Of a stretch of DNA of 64,000 nucleotides, positions 9,325 through 19,494 are shown piece after piece. Origin of the DNA: Budvicia aquatica DSM 5075 = ATCC 35567 (lineage in GTDB: Bacteria > Pseudomonadota > Gammaproteobacteria > Enterobacterales > Enterobacteriaceae). Position numbers and translations under genes: made by a program. Location of the stretch: the NCBI RefSeq assembly GCF_000427805.1, contig NZ_ATYS01000029.1, positions 1 through 64,000 on the forward strand, given 5' to 3'. Numbering within the stretch: position 1 is the stretch's first letter; every line of letters starts with the position of its first letter. The notes under the pieces are model-generated. The model was not told the DNA's origin and ran no database searches. It saw only the letters and a list, made by a program, of their open reading frames with translations.

Positions 9325-10509
9325 TTAAAATTTATCCTGCTGCAAATAGCTCCAAGCGTATTGAGCGTAAAGTTCAGCACCTTTAACCATGGCATCTTCG
9401 TCAATATTAAAGCAGCCGTGATGATGGGCCCAATCGGTCCCTTTCTCTACGTTACGCGATCCTAACAGGGCAAAGCAGCCGGGAATATTTTCAATATAGA
9501 AGCTGAAGTCTTCACCGCCGGTAGTGGGTTTTTCTGCAAACAGGCACTCATCGCCAAAGGCTGAGCGGATAACTGACTGCGCCAGCAGAGCACTGCGCTC
9601 TTCGTTAATCACCGGCAAGGTGCCGTAAATATATTCCACTTTAGCCGTTGCACCGTACATGGCGGCAGTATGCTCAGCGTAACGTTCGATAGCGGCTTTA
9701 ATACGTTCACGATTTTCCACATTGAAGCAACGAACGGTGCCGTCCAGTACCGCATTCTCTGCAATGACGTTAAACCGGGTACCGATATCCATTTTGCCGA
9801 TGCTGACAACGGCCGGTTCCAACGGTGAAGTTTCACGCGAAACAATTGATTGCAGATTGACAACAAATGAAGAGGCAACCACGGCGGCATCAACGCAGGC
9901 TTCTGGCATTGAACCATGACCACCGCGGCCTTTAAAGGTAACCTTGAGTAAGTCAGCGGAGGCAAAGGTTGAGCCGACGTTGCAAGACACTTTTCCCGTC
10001 GGAGACGTTGACCAGATATGCATACCAAACACATTATCTACGCCTTCAATGGCTCCTTGCTTAACCATTTCAATGGCTCCCTGAGCAATCTCTTCAGCCG
10101 GTTGGAAAATCAGGCGTACGTTGCCGCGCATTTCGGCTCTGTTCTCATACAGTGCTTTTGCTGCCGTCAGTAACATTGCGGTATGGGCATCGTGGCCGCA
10201 GGCATGCATTTTACCCGCAGTCTGAGATTTATAGCTTAGGTCTTCATTGAGTTCGAGTACCGGCAAAGCGTCCATATCGGCGCGTAAGGCAACGGTCTTG
10301 CCCGGCTTACCGCCTTTAATATCGGCAATGACACCGGTCGGTTTAGTGAGTCTAAACGGAATACCAATAGCTTCCAGAGCCTGCGCCACTTTCTGGGTTG
10401 TGCGGACTTCCTCCCACGGGAGCTCCGGGTGAGCGTGTAAATCACGGCGAAACGCAATCATCTCTTGCTGATGAGTTTTTACTGATGCCGCGATATTCTG
10501 ATTAGTCAT
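9325..10509 (-). CDS. M20-family amidohydrolase (aminoacylase/hippurate hydrolase type)
   Basis: 394 residues of the M20D metallopeptidase type. Metal-binding motifs ALRADMDALP and MHACGHDAHT, the PAEEIAQGA general-base region and the late TTGGEDFSFY motif are all present. Enzymes of this class remove acyl or similar groups from N-substituted amino acids in the cytoplasm. It is the last gene of a three-gene minus-strand operon and overlaps the stop of the preceding hydrolase by 8 bp, indicating translational coupling. The substrate cannot be told from sequence. Confidence 0.85.
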   Translation of the reverse strand: MTNQNIAASVKTHQQEMIAFRRDLHAHPELPWEEVRTTQKVAQALEAIGIPFRLTKPTGVIADIKGGKPGKTVALRADMDALPVLELNEDLSYKSQTAGKMHACGHDAHTAMLLTAAKALYENRAEMRGNVRLIFQPAEEIAQGAIEMVKQGAIEGVDNVFGMHIWSTSPTGKVSCNVGSTFASADLLKVTFKGRGGHGSMPEACVDAAVVASSFVVNLQSIVSRETSPLEPAVVSIGKMDIGTRFNVIAENAVLDGTVRCFNVENRERIKAAIERYAEHTAAMYGATAKVEYIYGTLPVINEERSALLAQSVIRSAFGDECLFAEKPTTGGEDFSFYIENIPGCFALLGSRNVEKGTDWAHHHGCFNIDEDAMVKGAELYAQYAWSYLQQDKF

Positions 10510-11749
10510 GCTGAGTTGCCTCTGTTATTTCTTTTACCGTATGAAAAATGACGTCTACGCCTTTTTGAATTTGTTCATAGTCAGTCCACTCATCTGGATG
10601 ATGGCTGAGTCCGTCGCGGCTGGGCACAAACACCAGGCCGACGTCGCAGATGCCAGCAAAGATCATTGCATCATGCCCGGCCCCGCTGACCATCGTCTGG
10701 CTGCTTAGCCCTAATTGATCGCTGTGTTTTTGTAATTTCTGGTGGATTGCTGCATTGAGCGGCGTTGGCTGTACGTAAAGCGGCTGCTCTATATGGCATA
10801 TGATGCCTTCAACTGAATTTTGTTGAATACATTGCTTCGTTTGTTCGATGACCTGATTGAGTTTGTCACCGCTTTTTGAGCGAATATCTACCGTAAACAC
10901 CACTTTATTGGGAATAACATTGGCTCCGTTGGGGAAAACTTGAAGTTTACCGACGGTGGCTACCGTTGCTTCTCCGGCCTGACGGGCAAAATCACCAATC
11001 TGGGCAATCATTTTACTGGTGGCAACCAAAGCATCTTGGCGGCTATCCATTGGCGTAGTACCGGCGTGCCCGGCTTTTCCTGTGACAGTGACGACCAGTT
11101 GGGTAATTCCGACGATAGTATCGACCAAGCCAATGTCAGTACCAGACTGCTCTAATACCGGTCCCTGTTCTATATGGAGCTCAATAAATGCTTTAATAGA
11201 CTGTGGTGTACGAATCACGCTGTTAACCGCTTCTGGGTTAAAGCCAGCTTCAGTCATACGCGTTGCCGCTGATACGCCTTGACTGTCACATAATGTATTC
11301 AGCTCATCGAGAGTGACTTTTCCTGCGATGGCGCAGGATGCAAGTAATCCGCGGCCAAAGCTGGCGCCTTCTTCTTCAACCAGTGCCACTATTTCTAGCG
11401 GGTAATGTGGCGTTAGCTTATGCTCGTGGAATAGTGTAGCAATCTCTAATCCCATCACTACGCCAGCAGGTCCGTCAAATGCGCCGCCGTTAGGAACTGA
11501 GTCAAAATGTGAACCAATCATTACGCAAGGTAAAGAGGCGTCTTTTCCGGCCAGTTTGCCAAAAATATTACCAATAGCGTCTTCTCGTACCGTCAGTCCG
11601 GCAGCCTGCATCTGTGCCTTGATATATTCACGCGCCTGCTTGCCCTGAGGGCTATAACTCATTCGCGTGGTACCTTGACCTGGGGTTGCCGTAAACGCGG
11701 CTATATGTTCGATATGCTGCTGAATTCTGTCTGTGTTTGCGTGTATCAT
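10502..11749 (-). CDS. M20-family Zn-dependent hydrolase (allantoate/N-carbamoyl-amino acid amidohydrolase type)
   Basis: 415 residues with the motif set of the AllC/HyuC branch: GSHFDSVPNGGAFDGPAGV, EEEGASFGRGLLAS, HIEQGPVLE, GKAGHAGTTPM and a late SGAGHDAM. Members hydrolyse N-carbamoyl or ureido compounds such as N-carbamoyl-L-amino acids or allantoate, releasing ammonia and CO2. It is the middle gene of the operon, 3 bp after the transporter and overlapping the M20D gene. No allantoinase or hydantoinase gene is adjacent, so a scavenging role for N-substituted amino acids is inferred rather than shown. Confidence 0.85.
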   Translation of the reverse strand: MIHANTDRIQQHIEHIAAFTATPGQGTTRMSYSPQGKQAREYIKAQMQAAGLTVREDAIGNIFGKLAGKDASLPCVMIGSHFDSVPNGGAFDGPAGVVMGLEIATLFHEHKLTPHYPLEIVALVEEEGASFGRGLLASCAIAGKVTLDELNTLCDSQGVSAATRMTEAGFNPEAVNSVIRTPQSIKAFIELHIEQGPVLEQSGTDIGLVDTIVGITQLVVTVTGKAGHAGTTPMDSRQDALVATSKMIAQIGDFARQAGEATVATVGKLQVFPNGANVIPNKVVFTVDIRSKSGDKLNQVIEQTKQCIQQNSVEGIICHIEQPLYVQPTPLNAAIHQKLQKHSDQLGLSSQTMVSGAGHDAMIFAGICDVGLVFVPSRDGLSHHPDEWTDYEQIQKGVDVIFHTVKEITEATQHD

Positions 11750-11752
11750 TTT

Positions 11753-12985
11753 TTATCCTGCAACCGGCGTAATGTATCCCACCATAATGCCCGCCATCAC
11801 TACTGACACCATGGTAACCGAAATAAATCCTCCAACAAGCATAGGCCCTAACATGTGATTAGTTAACACTTGGCGCTCTTTTTCATCTTTAGTCAGGGCC
11901 GTGATAGCCTCATTGGTAATGATGTAGTCCGCAGGGAATCCGTACAGCGCAGTCAAAGAGATAGCAAAAGCCATTTCCATACTGACACCTAATATTTTGC
12001 CGACAATCCATGAAACGATAAACATACCAATAATGGCGGTCGCAATCAGAATAACCATCGGGAATAGCAGGCGTAATAACATCTCCGGCGTAGCTTTATT
12101 CAGCGTATCAAAAATGAACAGCATCAGAACCATGACGGCAAAGCCAAAACCATTGGCTTTTTGTAACGGCTGCTTTTCCAGAAAACCGAATGAAGCGGCA
12201 ATAACACCAAACAACAGACAAAGTACGAACGGACTAATGCTGACGAAAGGGGATACTGCCGATGAAGCCAAATAGGCAAGATAAGCCACCGCTGCCAGCC
12301 GGAAGAATTTAAAGTAGCTGGTGTTGTAGTGAGTAGGAATGGCGCTGAATAAACGCGGCATTTTGTCTTCAGCGACTATTGTGGTTGGCTCATGTTTATC
12401 ACTGGGCGGCGCTACGCTATCGTCTTTCCACTGGCCGGCCCGATATTTCTTCAATACGCGCTTACCTTCCCGCTGTAGCATGATGGCGGTTAGCGGATAG
12501 CCGGCAAATCCTTGCATAACATAAATCAGGATAGCAAAAACGGACAGGTCTACCAGCCCGGCATCAGCCGCACCTTTCGACATGATAATCGATGAAACAA
12601 TACCGCCGACCAACGGAGGAATAGTCACAATCGCCGTATTAAGGTCGAACATAATCATACATACGACAAATACTGCCGCTGTAATCCCGGCAATGCCCGC
12701 CAGAGAAATGACGATGGTTTTCCATTGATTAACTAATTCTTTGAGAGAAAGCAATGTGCCCATATTCGTAATGAGCAAATACATCATCATGACTGCAACC
12801 GGGGTGCCAATTCCGGCAACGCTGACAATATCTTTTGGAAAGAATGTCCAATACCCAATAAGAAATAATACGGCGCAAACGAAAACGGATGGGATCCACG
12901 CTTTAGTTCTAACGGAGATAGCATCTCCAATATATAAAATTGCTACAATTAATAGCAGAGCTAACATCTGTGACATTGGGTACAT
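11753..12985 (-). CDS. Polytopic membrane protein, probable transporter for the M20 operon
   Basis: A 410-residue, very hydrophobic protein with about ten to eleven membrane helices. A hydrophilic central loop lies at about 175-215 (REGKRVLKKYRAGQWKDD and following). The motif PPLVGGIVSSIIMSKGAADAG recalls the small-residue re-entrant loops of two-domain sodium symporters of the glutamate or 2-hydroxycarboxylate type, but I cannot assign a family. It is the first gene of the operon, so import of the substrate cleaved by the two M20 hydrolases is the natural guess. An internal ATG at residue 4 (12976) has a better-spaced GGA and could be the true start. Confidence 0.65.
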   Translation of the reverse strand: MYPMSQMLALLLIVAILYIGDAISVRTKAWIPSVFVCAVLFLIGYWTFFPKDIVSVAGIGTPVAVMMMYLLITNMGTLLSLKELVNQWKTIVISLAGIAGITAAVFVVCMIMFDLNTAIVTIPPLVGGIVSSIIMSKGAADAGLVDLSVFAILIYVMQGFAGYPLTAIMLQREGKRVLKKYRAGQWKDDSVAPPSDKHEPTTIVAEDKMPRLFSAIPTHYNTSYFKFFRLAAVAYLAYLASSAVSPFVSISPFVLCLLFGVIAASFGFLEKQPLQKANGFGFAVMVLMLFIFDTLNKATPEMLLRLLFPMVILIATAIIGMFIVSWIVGKILGVSMEMAFAISLTALYGFPADYIITNEAITALTKDEKERQVLTNHMLGPMLVGGFISVTMVSVVMAGIMVGYITPVAG

Positions 12986-13422
12986 CCATTTTTATCTATG
13001 CCAGATTATCGATTGATTTGGTGTTTAATTCTAATGATAAGTCTGATGTTGGTTAATAGTATTTTGGTTTGCGTAAGGAATGCTAATTTAATAGAGAGTT
13101 AAACTACGTTGAATCCTTTATTGCTGTCAATAGCCGCTGTAATTTGAATCTCACTCGATGACATGAAAATAGAATAATAAATAATCAATAATAAGGATGT
13201 TATATATAGGGGTATTCAATTTTTTCTAATAATAATGCGTTGTATATGAATCGTTATTTTCTATGGTAGAAATATTTTGAATAGTTTTATCAGAGGATTA
13301 TTTTGGCGAGAATTAATATTATTTCCTATAATGATGATCTTTATTAAGACAATCAGTTGTGTATTACATTTCAACTGGCGTTTTGTTTTCTATTCTCTCA
13401 CCAAATAGAAGAGGATTTTTTT
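12986..13422. other. Divergent promoter region, M20 operon and mscS
   Basis: AT-rich, about 430 bp, with no credible gene. It must hold the start of the minus-strand transporter operon and the mscS promoter. No specific operator could be named. Confidence 0.5.
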
Positions 13423-14292
13423 ATGGTTAATACCAGCATTGATGAACATCTGACGCAGTTTGAAACCTGGCTGGCGGCGAACCAGACTTTTTTAATTGAT
13501 TCTGCAATAAATTTAGCCTTTGCATTTGTCATCATCATCATTGGTTTTATTATTGCGCGCATTGCCGCCAAAATAGTCATTCGTCTGATGGATGCCCGGG
13601 CTATTGATTCTACCGTCAGTCAGTTTGTTTCTACATTGGCTCGCTATGCCATTATTACTTTTACTCTTATTGCTGCTCTGGGGCATATTGGCGTTCAGAC
13701 CGCATCAGTGATTGCGGTATTGGGTGCTGCCGGTTTAGCCGTAGGTTTGGCATTGCAAGGATCGCTGGCTAACTTTGCTGCCGGGGTGATTTTAGTGACT
13801 TTCCGTCCGTTCCGGGTGGGGGAGTTTATTACTTTTGGCGCTGTTAGCGGTACGATTACCAGCATACATATCTTCTCAACAACCATGTCAACGGCCGACG
13901 GGAAAATGGTGGTAGTTCCTAACGGTAAGGTGATTGCCGGTGAGATTATCAACTTTTCACGTGAGCCAAATCGCCGGCTGGATATGACCGTTAGCGTTGG
14001 CTATGACTCTGATATTGACCGTGTTAAAGCGGTATTGACTGAAGTTATTGATAAAGATCCCCGTATTCTTAAAAATTTAGGCATTACGGTACGCCTGAAT
14101 GAAATGGCGGCATCATCTCTGAACTTTGTGGTTCGGGTTTGGGTTAAAAATGGTGATTTTGGCGACGTCAATTTTGACCTGCTGGAGAATTTTAAGCGGG
14201 CTTTGGATGCCAACAAAATTAACTTACCCTACCCGCAAATGGATGTGCATTTGTACCGCAGTGCCGAGCCATCTTCACCATCACCTCGCTAA
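13423..14292 (+). CDS. mscS: Small-conductance mechanosensitive channel
   Basis: 289 residues, close to E. coli MscS (286). It has three N-terminal membrane helices, the third being the Gly/Ala-rich pore helix (ASVIAVLGAAGLAVGLALQGSLANFAAG), then the cytoplasmic beta and alpha/beta vestibule. It is a tension-gated inner-membrane channel protecting against hypo-osmotic shock. The ATG at 13423 is chosen for the AGAGGA upstream and for length; the frame is open back to 13357. The order mscS-argO-yggE-argP matches E. coli. Confidence 0.95.
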   Translation: MVNTSIDEHLTQFETWLAANQTFLIDSAINLAFAFVIIIIGFIIARIAAKIVIRLMDARAIDSTVSQFVSTLARYAIITFTLIAALGHIGVQTASVIAVLGAAGLAVGLALQGSLANFAAGVILVTFRPFRVGEFITFGAVSGTITSIHIFSTTMSTADGKMVVVPNGKVIAGEIINFSREPNRRLDMTVSVGYDSDIDRVKAVLTEVIDKDPRILKNLGITVRLNEMAASSLNFVVRVWVKNGDFGDVNFDLLENFKRALDANKINLPYPQMDVHLYRSAEPSSPSPR

Positions 14293-14459
14293 ATAGTGAT
14301 AACGAGAGACTTCTGTAATGGGAGTCTCTTGATAAAACTCTGCTTAACATTATTAGCTTAGCCTAATGACCAATAAGAATTATCCATTTCTCAGCGTTTT
14401 GAACTCACGGTAGTCTATGCGGCAATTAAACCGATAAGTTAATGAAAGTGAGGAATAAA

Positions 14460-15080
14460 GTGCTGCTGACGTATTTTCAGGGGATCGTGATGGGAATGGC
14501 GATGATTTTGCCAATCGGACCGCAAAATGCATTCGTATTATCGCAGGGGATCCGACGCCAGTATGCAGTGATGGTGGCCGCACTCTGTGCTATCAGTGAC
14601 GCAATACTTATCTCCCTTGGCGTATTTGGTGGTGGTGCTTTACTCGCGCAGTCTCCCTTACTGCTGCAAATGGTTACATGGGGCGGCGTCGCTTTTTTAA
14701 CGTGGTATGGTTGGGGAGCATTTAGAGCCGCTTTTGGCCCGGGCGACGCTCAGCTTAACCTGGATACCACAACCTCTCACAGTCGTTATCGGATTATGAT
14801 TACCGTACTGGCAGTGACCTGGCTTAATCCGCATGTCTATCTCGATACCGTTGTTGTTTTAGGCAGTTTGGGAGAGCAATTTGGCGATTTACGGCTATGG
14901 TTTGCGCTGGGGGCCGTTTCTGCATCTATTATTTGGTTTTTCTCATTAGCACTGCTTTCATCATGGATGGCGCCGTGGCTACAGAAAAGCCAGGCCCAAC
15001 GTGGAATTAATTTTGCCATAGGTTCAGTGATGTGGTTTATTGCTTTTCAACTGGCGAAGCACGCGTTATTTGTGCAGTAA
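14460..15080 (+). CDS. argO: Arginine exporter ArgO
   Basis: A LysE-family inner-membrane exporter of about 206 residues with six hydrophobic segments and the signatures [19 protein letters not shown] and [12 protein letters not shown]. In E. coli it exports L-arginine and is activated by ArgP, encoded two genes away here as well. The GTG at 14460 has AGGA five bases upstream and reproduces the E. coli N-terminal length. An in-frame ATG at 14442 is the alternative and would add six residues. Confidence 0.9.
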   Translation: MLLTYFQGIVMGMAMILPIGPQNAFVLSQGIRRQYAVMVAALCAISDAILISLGVFGGGALLAQSPLLLQMVTWGGVAFLTWYGWGAFRAAFGPGDAQLNLDTTTSHSRYRIMITVLAVTWLNPHVYLDTVVVLGSLGEQFGDLRLWFALGAVSASIIWFFSLALLSSWMAPWLQKSQAQRGINFAIGSVMWFIAFQLAKHALFVQ

Positions 15081-15195
15081 CTTCATCATTTAATAGCGCA
15101 TTCGCTTTTTTATTTGGAATTTTTTTACGATTGGCGTTGTCTTAAGTGGATTGCGTAGCATTGCGCACTGTATGAGTCGATCCTAAGGGGAAGTA

Positions 15196-15912
15196 ATGAA
15201 ATTAAAAACGTTAGCCATGGCGGCAATGGTTGCTATGTTACCACTGGCGGTACAGGCAGCTGAACTGCCAGAAGGTCCGCATATTGTGACGACCGGAACC
15301 GGCTCAATTGATGTTGCTCCTGATATGGCAACGCTGTTAATTGAAGTTTCAGTCACCAACAAAGAAGCGTCAGTTGCTAAGAAGAAAAATGATGAGCGCG
15401 TTGCTAAGTATATGGATTTTCTTGAGAAGAATGGTATAGCCAAGGCTGATATTGCTGCGGCGAATATTCAAACCCGTTTGGACTACAGCTATAATAGCGG
15501 TGTCAGTAGCAGCAAAGCAGATAAAGAGTACGTTGCGATACGCCAGGTTAAGGTGACCGTTCGTGATTTAGATAAACTGAATACGTTATTAGACGGTGCA
15601 CTTTCCTCCGGACTGAATGAAATCAGAGATATCACCCTTGGCGTTGCCAAAGATGAGGCATTCCGTGCCGAGGCCAGAAAGAAAGCGGTAGATAGTGCTG
15701 TGACTCAGGCTAAAGACTTAGCTAAAGATTTTGGTGTGACGTTAGGACCGGTTTTCAGTATTCGCTATCGTGCACCGAGCTCATCGCCAGCTCCGATGCT
15801 GCGTAGCTATAAGGCTGATTCAGTGTCATCAACCAGCGCTAAAGAGACTTACCAGCAGGAAAGCATCAGCTTTAACGATCAGGTTGATGTGGTATTTGAT
15901 ATTAAACCGTAA
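15196..15912 (+). CDS. yggE: Periplasmic SIMPL-domain (DUF541) protein YggE
   Basis: 238 residues. A clear signal peptide ends near PLAVQAAE (about residue 22-23), followed by a SIMPL/DUF541 domain with SIDVAPDMATLLIEVSV and late ARKKAVDSAVTQAKDLAKDF. E. coli YggE is a periplasmic protein linked to reduced oxidative stress; its biochemistry is not settled. A GGGGA element precedes the ATG. It ends 6 bp before the stop of the convergent argP gene. Confidence 0.92.
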   Translation: MKLKTLAMAAMVAMLPLAVQAAELPEGPHIVTTGTGSIDVAPDMATLLIEVSVTNKEASVAKKKNDERVAKYMDFLEKNGIAKADIAAANIQTRLDYSYNSGVSSSKADKEYVAIRQVKVTVRDLDKLNTLLDGALSSGLNEIRDITLGVAKDEAFRAEARKKAVDSAVTQAKDLAKDFGVTLGPVFSIRYRAPSSSPAPMLRSYKADSVSSTSAKETYQQESISFNDQVDVVFDIKP

Positions 15913-15918
15913 TCCGAT

Positions 15919-16812
15919 CTAAATCTGTCTTAATACCTGACGCCCGTAGCTTAACAGGGCGTCAGTGACTCCCCGCATAATCTTACTTTCCGGCGAGAAT
16001 CGGTGCCAGTAAAGCATCCTGCGCTGACATAATCCCGGCGTTAAGTCCATTAACTCTCCGTTAGCCAGTTCTTTCTCAATTTGTAAGTGCGGAATCATAC
16101 AGCAAGTGGTTCCTTGCTTAGCTAACTGCACAAAAGCCTCTGATGAACTGACTATATGGCAGGGCACGCTGCCCGGCGGTAAGTCAAAGTTTTGCTGTAA
16201 AAAGGCCTGATGCATATCGTCCAGATGGTCAAATGCCACTGCCGGTGCTTTTAATAACGCAGGGCGAGTGACGCCATGAGGAAAATAACGCGCGGCAAAA
16301 TCCGGTGATGCGACAAAAATGTAGTCCAGAGCGCCGAGTTGATCGACCAGACAGCGAGGTAGGGCCTGAGGTTGGATACTCACCGCGCCAACAACTTCAC
16401 CCAGGCGTAAACGTTCCTGAGTGCGAGTTTCATCTTCAACCTGTAGATTAAGACGAATCGGTGAATCTGATAGCACAGGTTTTAATGCCGGTAACAGCCA
16501 GGTTGCCAGACTATCCGCATTGACGGCCAAAGAGAGCTGTAACGGGGACTCAACGCTGCCTTCATCACTGAGCCACTCGTCTTCTAATAATTCAACCTGG
16601 TGTAACAGGGCTAGTAGTTTCTGCCCTTGCTCGGTCGGCCTTGGCGGCACTGTTCGAATTAGCAACGGCTGACCATAAAGGTACTCTAGCTGTTTAATAC
16701 GTTGAGATACGGCCGATTGGGTGATGCAAAGCTTTTGTGCTGCTCGTTCAAAACCGCGCTCACGGATGACGGCATCCAGCGCCTGAAGCACGCGATAATC
16801 TGGGCGTTTCAT
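15919..16812 (-). CDS. argP: LysR-type regulator ArgP
   Basis: 297 residues, the same length as E. coli ArgP (IciA). The N-terminal winged helix-turn-helix (about 1-60, [23 protein letters not shown]) is followed by a periplasmic-binding-type effector domain. ArgP senses arginine and lysine and activates argO. It is divergent from rpiA and convergent with yggE, as in E. coli. Confidence 0.95.
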   Translation of the reverse strand: MKRPDYRVLQALDAVIRERGFERAAQKLCITQSAVSQRIKQLEYLYGQPLLIRTVPPRPTEQGQKLLALLHQVELLEDEWLSDEGSVESPLQLSLAVNADSLATWLLPALKPVLSDSPIRLNLQVEDETRTQERLRLGEVVGAVSIQPQALPRCLVDQLGALDYIFVASPDFAARYFPHGVTRPALLKAPAVAFDHLDDMHQAFLQQNFDLPPGSVPCHIVSSSEAFVQLAKQGTTCCMIPHLQIEKELANGELMDLTPGLCQRRMLYWHRFSPESKIMRGVTDALLSYGRQVLRQI

Positions 16813-16980
16813 TCCTATGTATTCTCCGTTTAGGTCCGACCGTATTTATTCTTTTACTCAGCAGTTATTTACACTATGCCATATTTTTATTGATGTCGTA
16901 TCTTTCTGATCGGTTTAACTGTATCCGGTGTTGGCTTGCTCTATAATAGGCTCACTTTTGACAGCATAGGTAAATACCCC

Positions 16981-17637
16981 ATGACTCAGGATGAACTTAA
17001 AAAGGCAGTAGGTTGGGCAGCATTAGAATATGTGCGTCCCGGCACCATAGTAGGTGTGGGTACTGGCTCAACGGCAGCCCATTTTATTGATGCCTTAGGT
17101 TCGATCAAGCACCAAATTGAAGGCGCTGTGTCCAGCTCGAATGAATCAACGGCTAAGCTTAAGCAACTCGGCATTCAAGTTTTTGACTGTAACGATGTAG
17201 ATTCTCTGGATATTTACGTTGATGGTGCAGATGAAATCAACGGTCATATGCAAATGATCAAAGGCGGTGGGGCGGCGTTAACTCGCGAGAAGATTATTGC
17301 CGCTATTGCGCGTAAATTTATCTGTATTGCTGATAGCTCTAAGCAAGTTGATATTTTGGGCGCATTCCCTCTGCCGGTAGAAGTGATTCCGATGGCCCGT
17401 TCTTACGTTGCCCGGGAGCTGGTGAAGCTTGGCGGCTTACCTGAATATCGCCAGGGCGTTGTTACCGATAATGGCAATATTATTCTGGACGTGCGTAATC
17501 TGAATATTATGAATGCCATTGAGATGGAAAATAAGATTAACAATATCGCTGGTGTCGTTACCGTTGGTCTATTTGCTAACCGCGGTGCTGATGTTGCCCT
17601 GATTGGTACGCCTGACGGTGTGAAAGTCATTGAGTAA
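16981..17637 (+). CDS. rpiA: Ribose-5-phosphate isomerase A
   Basis: 218 residues, one shorter than E. coli RpiA. Motifs [20 protein letters not shown] and [12 protein letters not shown] carry substrate and catalytic residues. It interconverts ribose 5-phosphate and ribulose 5-phosphate in the pentose phosphate pathway. The frame is open from 16936, but the ATG at 16981 gives the family N-terminus ([15 protein letters not shown]). Confidence 0.96.
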   Translation: MTQDELKKAVGWAALEYVRPGTIVGVGTGSTAAHFIDALGSIKHQIEGAVSSSNESTAKLKQLGIQVFDCNDVDSLDIYVDGADEINGHMQMIKGGGAALTREKIIAAIARKFICIADSSKQVDILGAFPLPVEVIPMARSYVARELVKLGGLPEYRQGVVTDNGNIILDVRNLNIMNAIEMENKINNIAGVVTVGLFANRGADVALIGTPDGVKVIE

Positions 17638-17982
17638 CAGGTTGCAATAAGATAAGTGGTTTTAACATAGTCGATTGGTTTTTCAGCCGCTGTCGACGTG
17701 GCGGCTGGAAGGCTAACGTTATTAGCCTGTTTCTATCGTTATTTAAAATAAATTACATCTATTTAAAATATTTTTAATTTAGTGATATATGTCACATTTA
17801 GCGCGACTGCATCAGAAAGCTTCTACTCTTCTCTGGCTAAACCAGAATAAACCACCTAATTTAAAACATTCCCATATTTCTTCTGCTGATGAATAAGCAA
17901 TCGGTTGTATTGCCGTAACTTCTATATTTGCTATGTTGGCTGGACAGGGTTTAAAAAATAATCATAAGGCAAGGTTCCGGAA
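17638..17982. other. rpiA-serA intergenic region
   Basis: 345 bp. A 7-bp stem, CAGCCGC (17684-17690) with GCGGCTG (17701-17707), may end rpiA transcription, though no T run follows. The remaining AT-rich part should contain the serA promoter, which is Lrp-controlled in E. coli; no Lrp site could be assigned by eye. Confidence 0.45.
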
Positions 17983-19215
17983 ATGGTAAAGGTATCATTA
18001 GAAAAAGAGAGAATTAAGTTTTTGCTTGTTGAAGGTGTTCATCAAAGTACGGTAGACAACCTGAAGGCTGCGGGCTATAGCAATATTGAATATCATAAAG
18101 GCGCTCTGGATGATGCAGCGCTAAAAGAAGCTATTCGTGACGCGCATTTTGTCGGGATTCGTTCCCGCACCCATTTATCTGCCGATATACTGGCTGCGGC
18201 CGAAAAGCTGGTGGCTATCGGTTGTTTCTGTATCGGTACCAATCAGGTAGACCTGCACGCAGCGGCTAAACGCGGTATTCCGGTATTTAACGCTCCCTTC
18301 TCAAATACCCGTTCAGTGGCTGAGATGGTGTTAGGTGAAATTTTACTGCTGCTGCGTCGTATTCCTGAGGCTAACGCTAAGGCTCATCGCGGTGAGTGGA
18401 GTAAAATTGCCGTCGGTTCATACGAAGCTCGGGGTAAAAATTTAGGTATTATCGGTTACGGGCATATCGGAACTCAGCTGGGTATTCTGGCCGAATCTAT
18501 CGGTATGAACGTGATGTTTTATGATATCGAAAATAAGCTGCCGCTAGGTAATGCCAATCAGGTTCGTCATCTGTCTGATTTGCTCAATATGAGTGATGTC
18601 GTGACGTTACACGTACCGGAAACCGGCAGTACCAAAAACATGATGGGTCAAAAAGAGCTGGCTCTGATGAAGCCGGGAGCGATTTTGATCAATGCTTCCC
18701 GCGGGACCGTTGTTGATATCCCGGCGCTGTGCGAAGTACTGGAAAGTAATCACTTAGCCGGTGCGGCAATTGACGTGTTCCCGACTGAGCCGGCATCTAA
18801 TCAGGATCCGTTTATTTCTCCGTTAAGTGCTTTTGATAACGTCTTGCTGACGCCACATATTGGCGGTTCAACCCAAGAAGCTCAGGCGAATATCGGTACT
18901 GAAGTTGCCGGTAAACTGGCTAAGTATTCTGATAACGGTTCAACGCTGTCAGCGGTTAACTTCCCGGAGGTTTCACTGCCTGCGCCGTCTGAAAATGTCA
19001 GTCGTCTGCTGCACATTCATGAAAATCGCCCGGGTGTGATGAATCAGATTAACCAGATTTTTGCCGAAGAAGGTATCAATATCGCTGCGCAGTTCCTGCA
19101 AACCAATATTGATATTGGCTATGTGGTTATTGATGTGGAAACCGATCGTGCAGATGAAGCGCTGGATCATATGAAGTCGATTCAGGGAACCATCCGCGCC
19201 AGACTATTATTCTGA
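17983..19215 (+). CDS. serA: D-3-phosphoglycerate dehydrogenase
   Basis: 410 residues, identical in length to E. coli SerA. It has a split catalytic domain, the NAD-binding fold GIIGYGHIGTQLGI, the catalytic PHIGGST histidine region and a C-terminal ACT domain (about 335-410, HENRPGVMNQINQIF) that binds serine for feedback inhibition. It commits 3-phosphoglycerate to serine synthesis and so feeds the glycine cleavage system encoded downstream. Confidence 0.97.
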   Translation: MVKVSLEKERIKFLLVEGVHQSTVDNLKAAGYSNIEYHKGALDDAALKEAIRDAHFVGIRSRTHLSADILAAAEKLVAIGCFCIGTNQVDLHAAAKRGIPVFNAPFSNTRSVAEMVLGEILLLLRRIPEANAKAHRGEWSKIAVGSYEARGKNLGIIGYGHIGTQLGILAESIGMNVMFYDIENKLPLGNANQVRHLSDLLNMSDVVTLHVPETGSTKNMMGQKELALMKPGAILINASRGTVVDIPALCEVLESNHLAGAAIDVFPTEPASNQDPFISPLSAFDNVLLTPHIGGSTQEAQANIGTEVAGKLAKYSDNGSTLSAVNFPEVSLPAPSENVSRLLHIHENRPGVMNQINQIFAEEGINIAAQFLQTNIDIGYVVIDVETDRADEALDHMKSIQGTIRARLLF

Positions 19216-19236
19216 TCGTGTCAGATGGTGTTGTAA

Positions 19237-19260
19237 TAAGGCGGCCTGATGGCCGCCTTA
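19237..19260 (+). repeat. Hairpin copy 1 downstream of serA
   Basis: A perfect 10-bp stem, TAAGGCGGCC with GGCCGCCTTA around a TGAT loop, starts 21 bp after the serA stop. It is probably the serA terminator, though no T run follows. The core is repeated at 19449-19468. Confidence 0.6.
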
Positions 19261-19448
19261 GAGTGATGACAAAGTGGTTTAATTTGATTTCAGCGCGAAT
19301 TTCGTCCGCATAGTTAGCATCGGAATATTGATTTTTCCTAGCGGCCGAAGGGCGATGTTTTTGAGTACTGTGGGCTCCGGGCTTCTTTCCCTACGTTTAA
19401 GCTTTTTAAGAGCAAAACGCTGATGTCCGGGCGTTTGTCAGCAGTCTG

Positions 19449-19470
19449 AGGCGGCCTGATGGCCGCCTTT
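19449..19470 (+). repeat. Hairpin copy 2, upstream of the ygfA stop
   Basis: AGGCGGCC-TGAT-GGCCGCCT followed by TTACTTT. The 20-base core is the same as at 19239-19258. Between the copies, 19261-19448 holds no gene. Confidence 0.55.
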
Positions 19471-19494
19471 ACTTTGACTCAATTCCGCTATGGC

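Noticed and set aside
9609-10034. 141-residue minus-strand frame within the M20D gene
   Set aside because: Same strand but a different frame from a clearly conserved hydrolase; no ribosome binding site.
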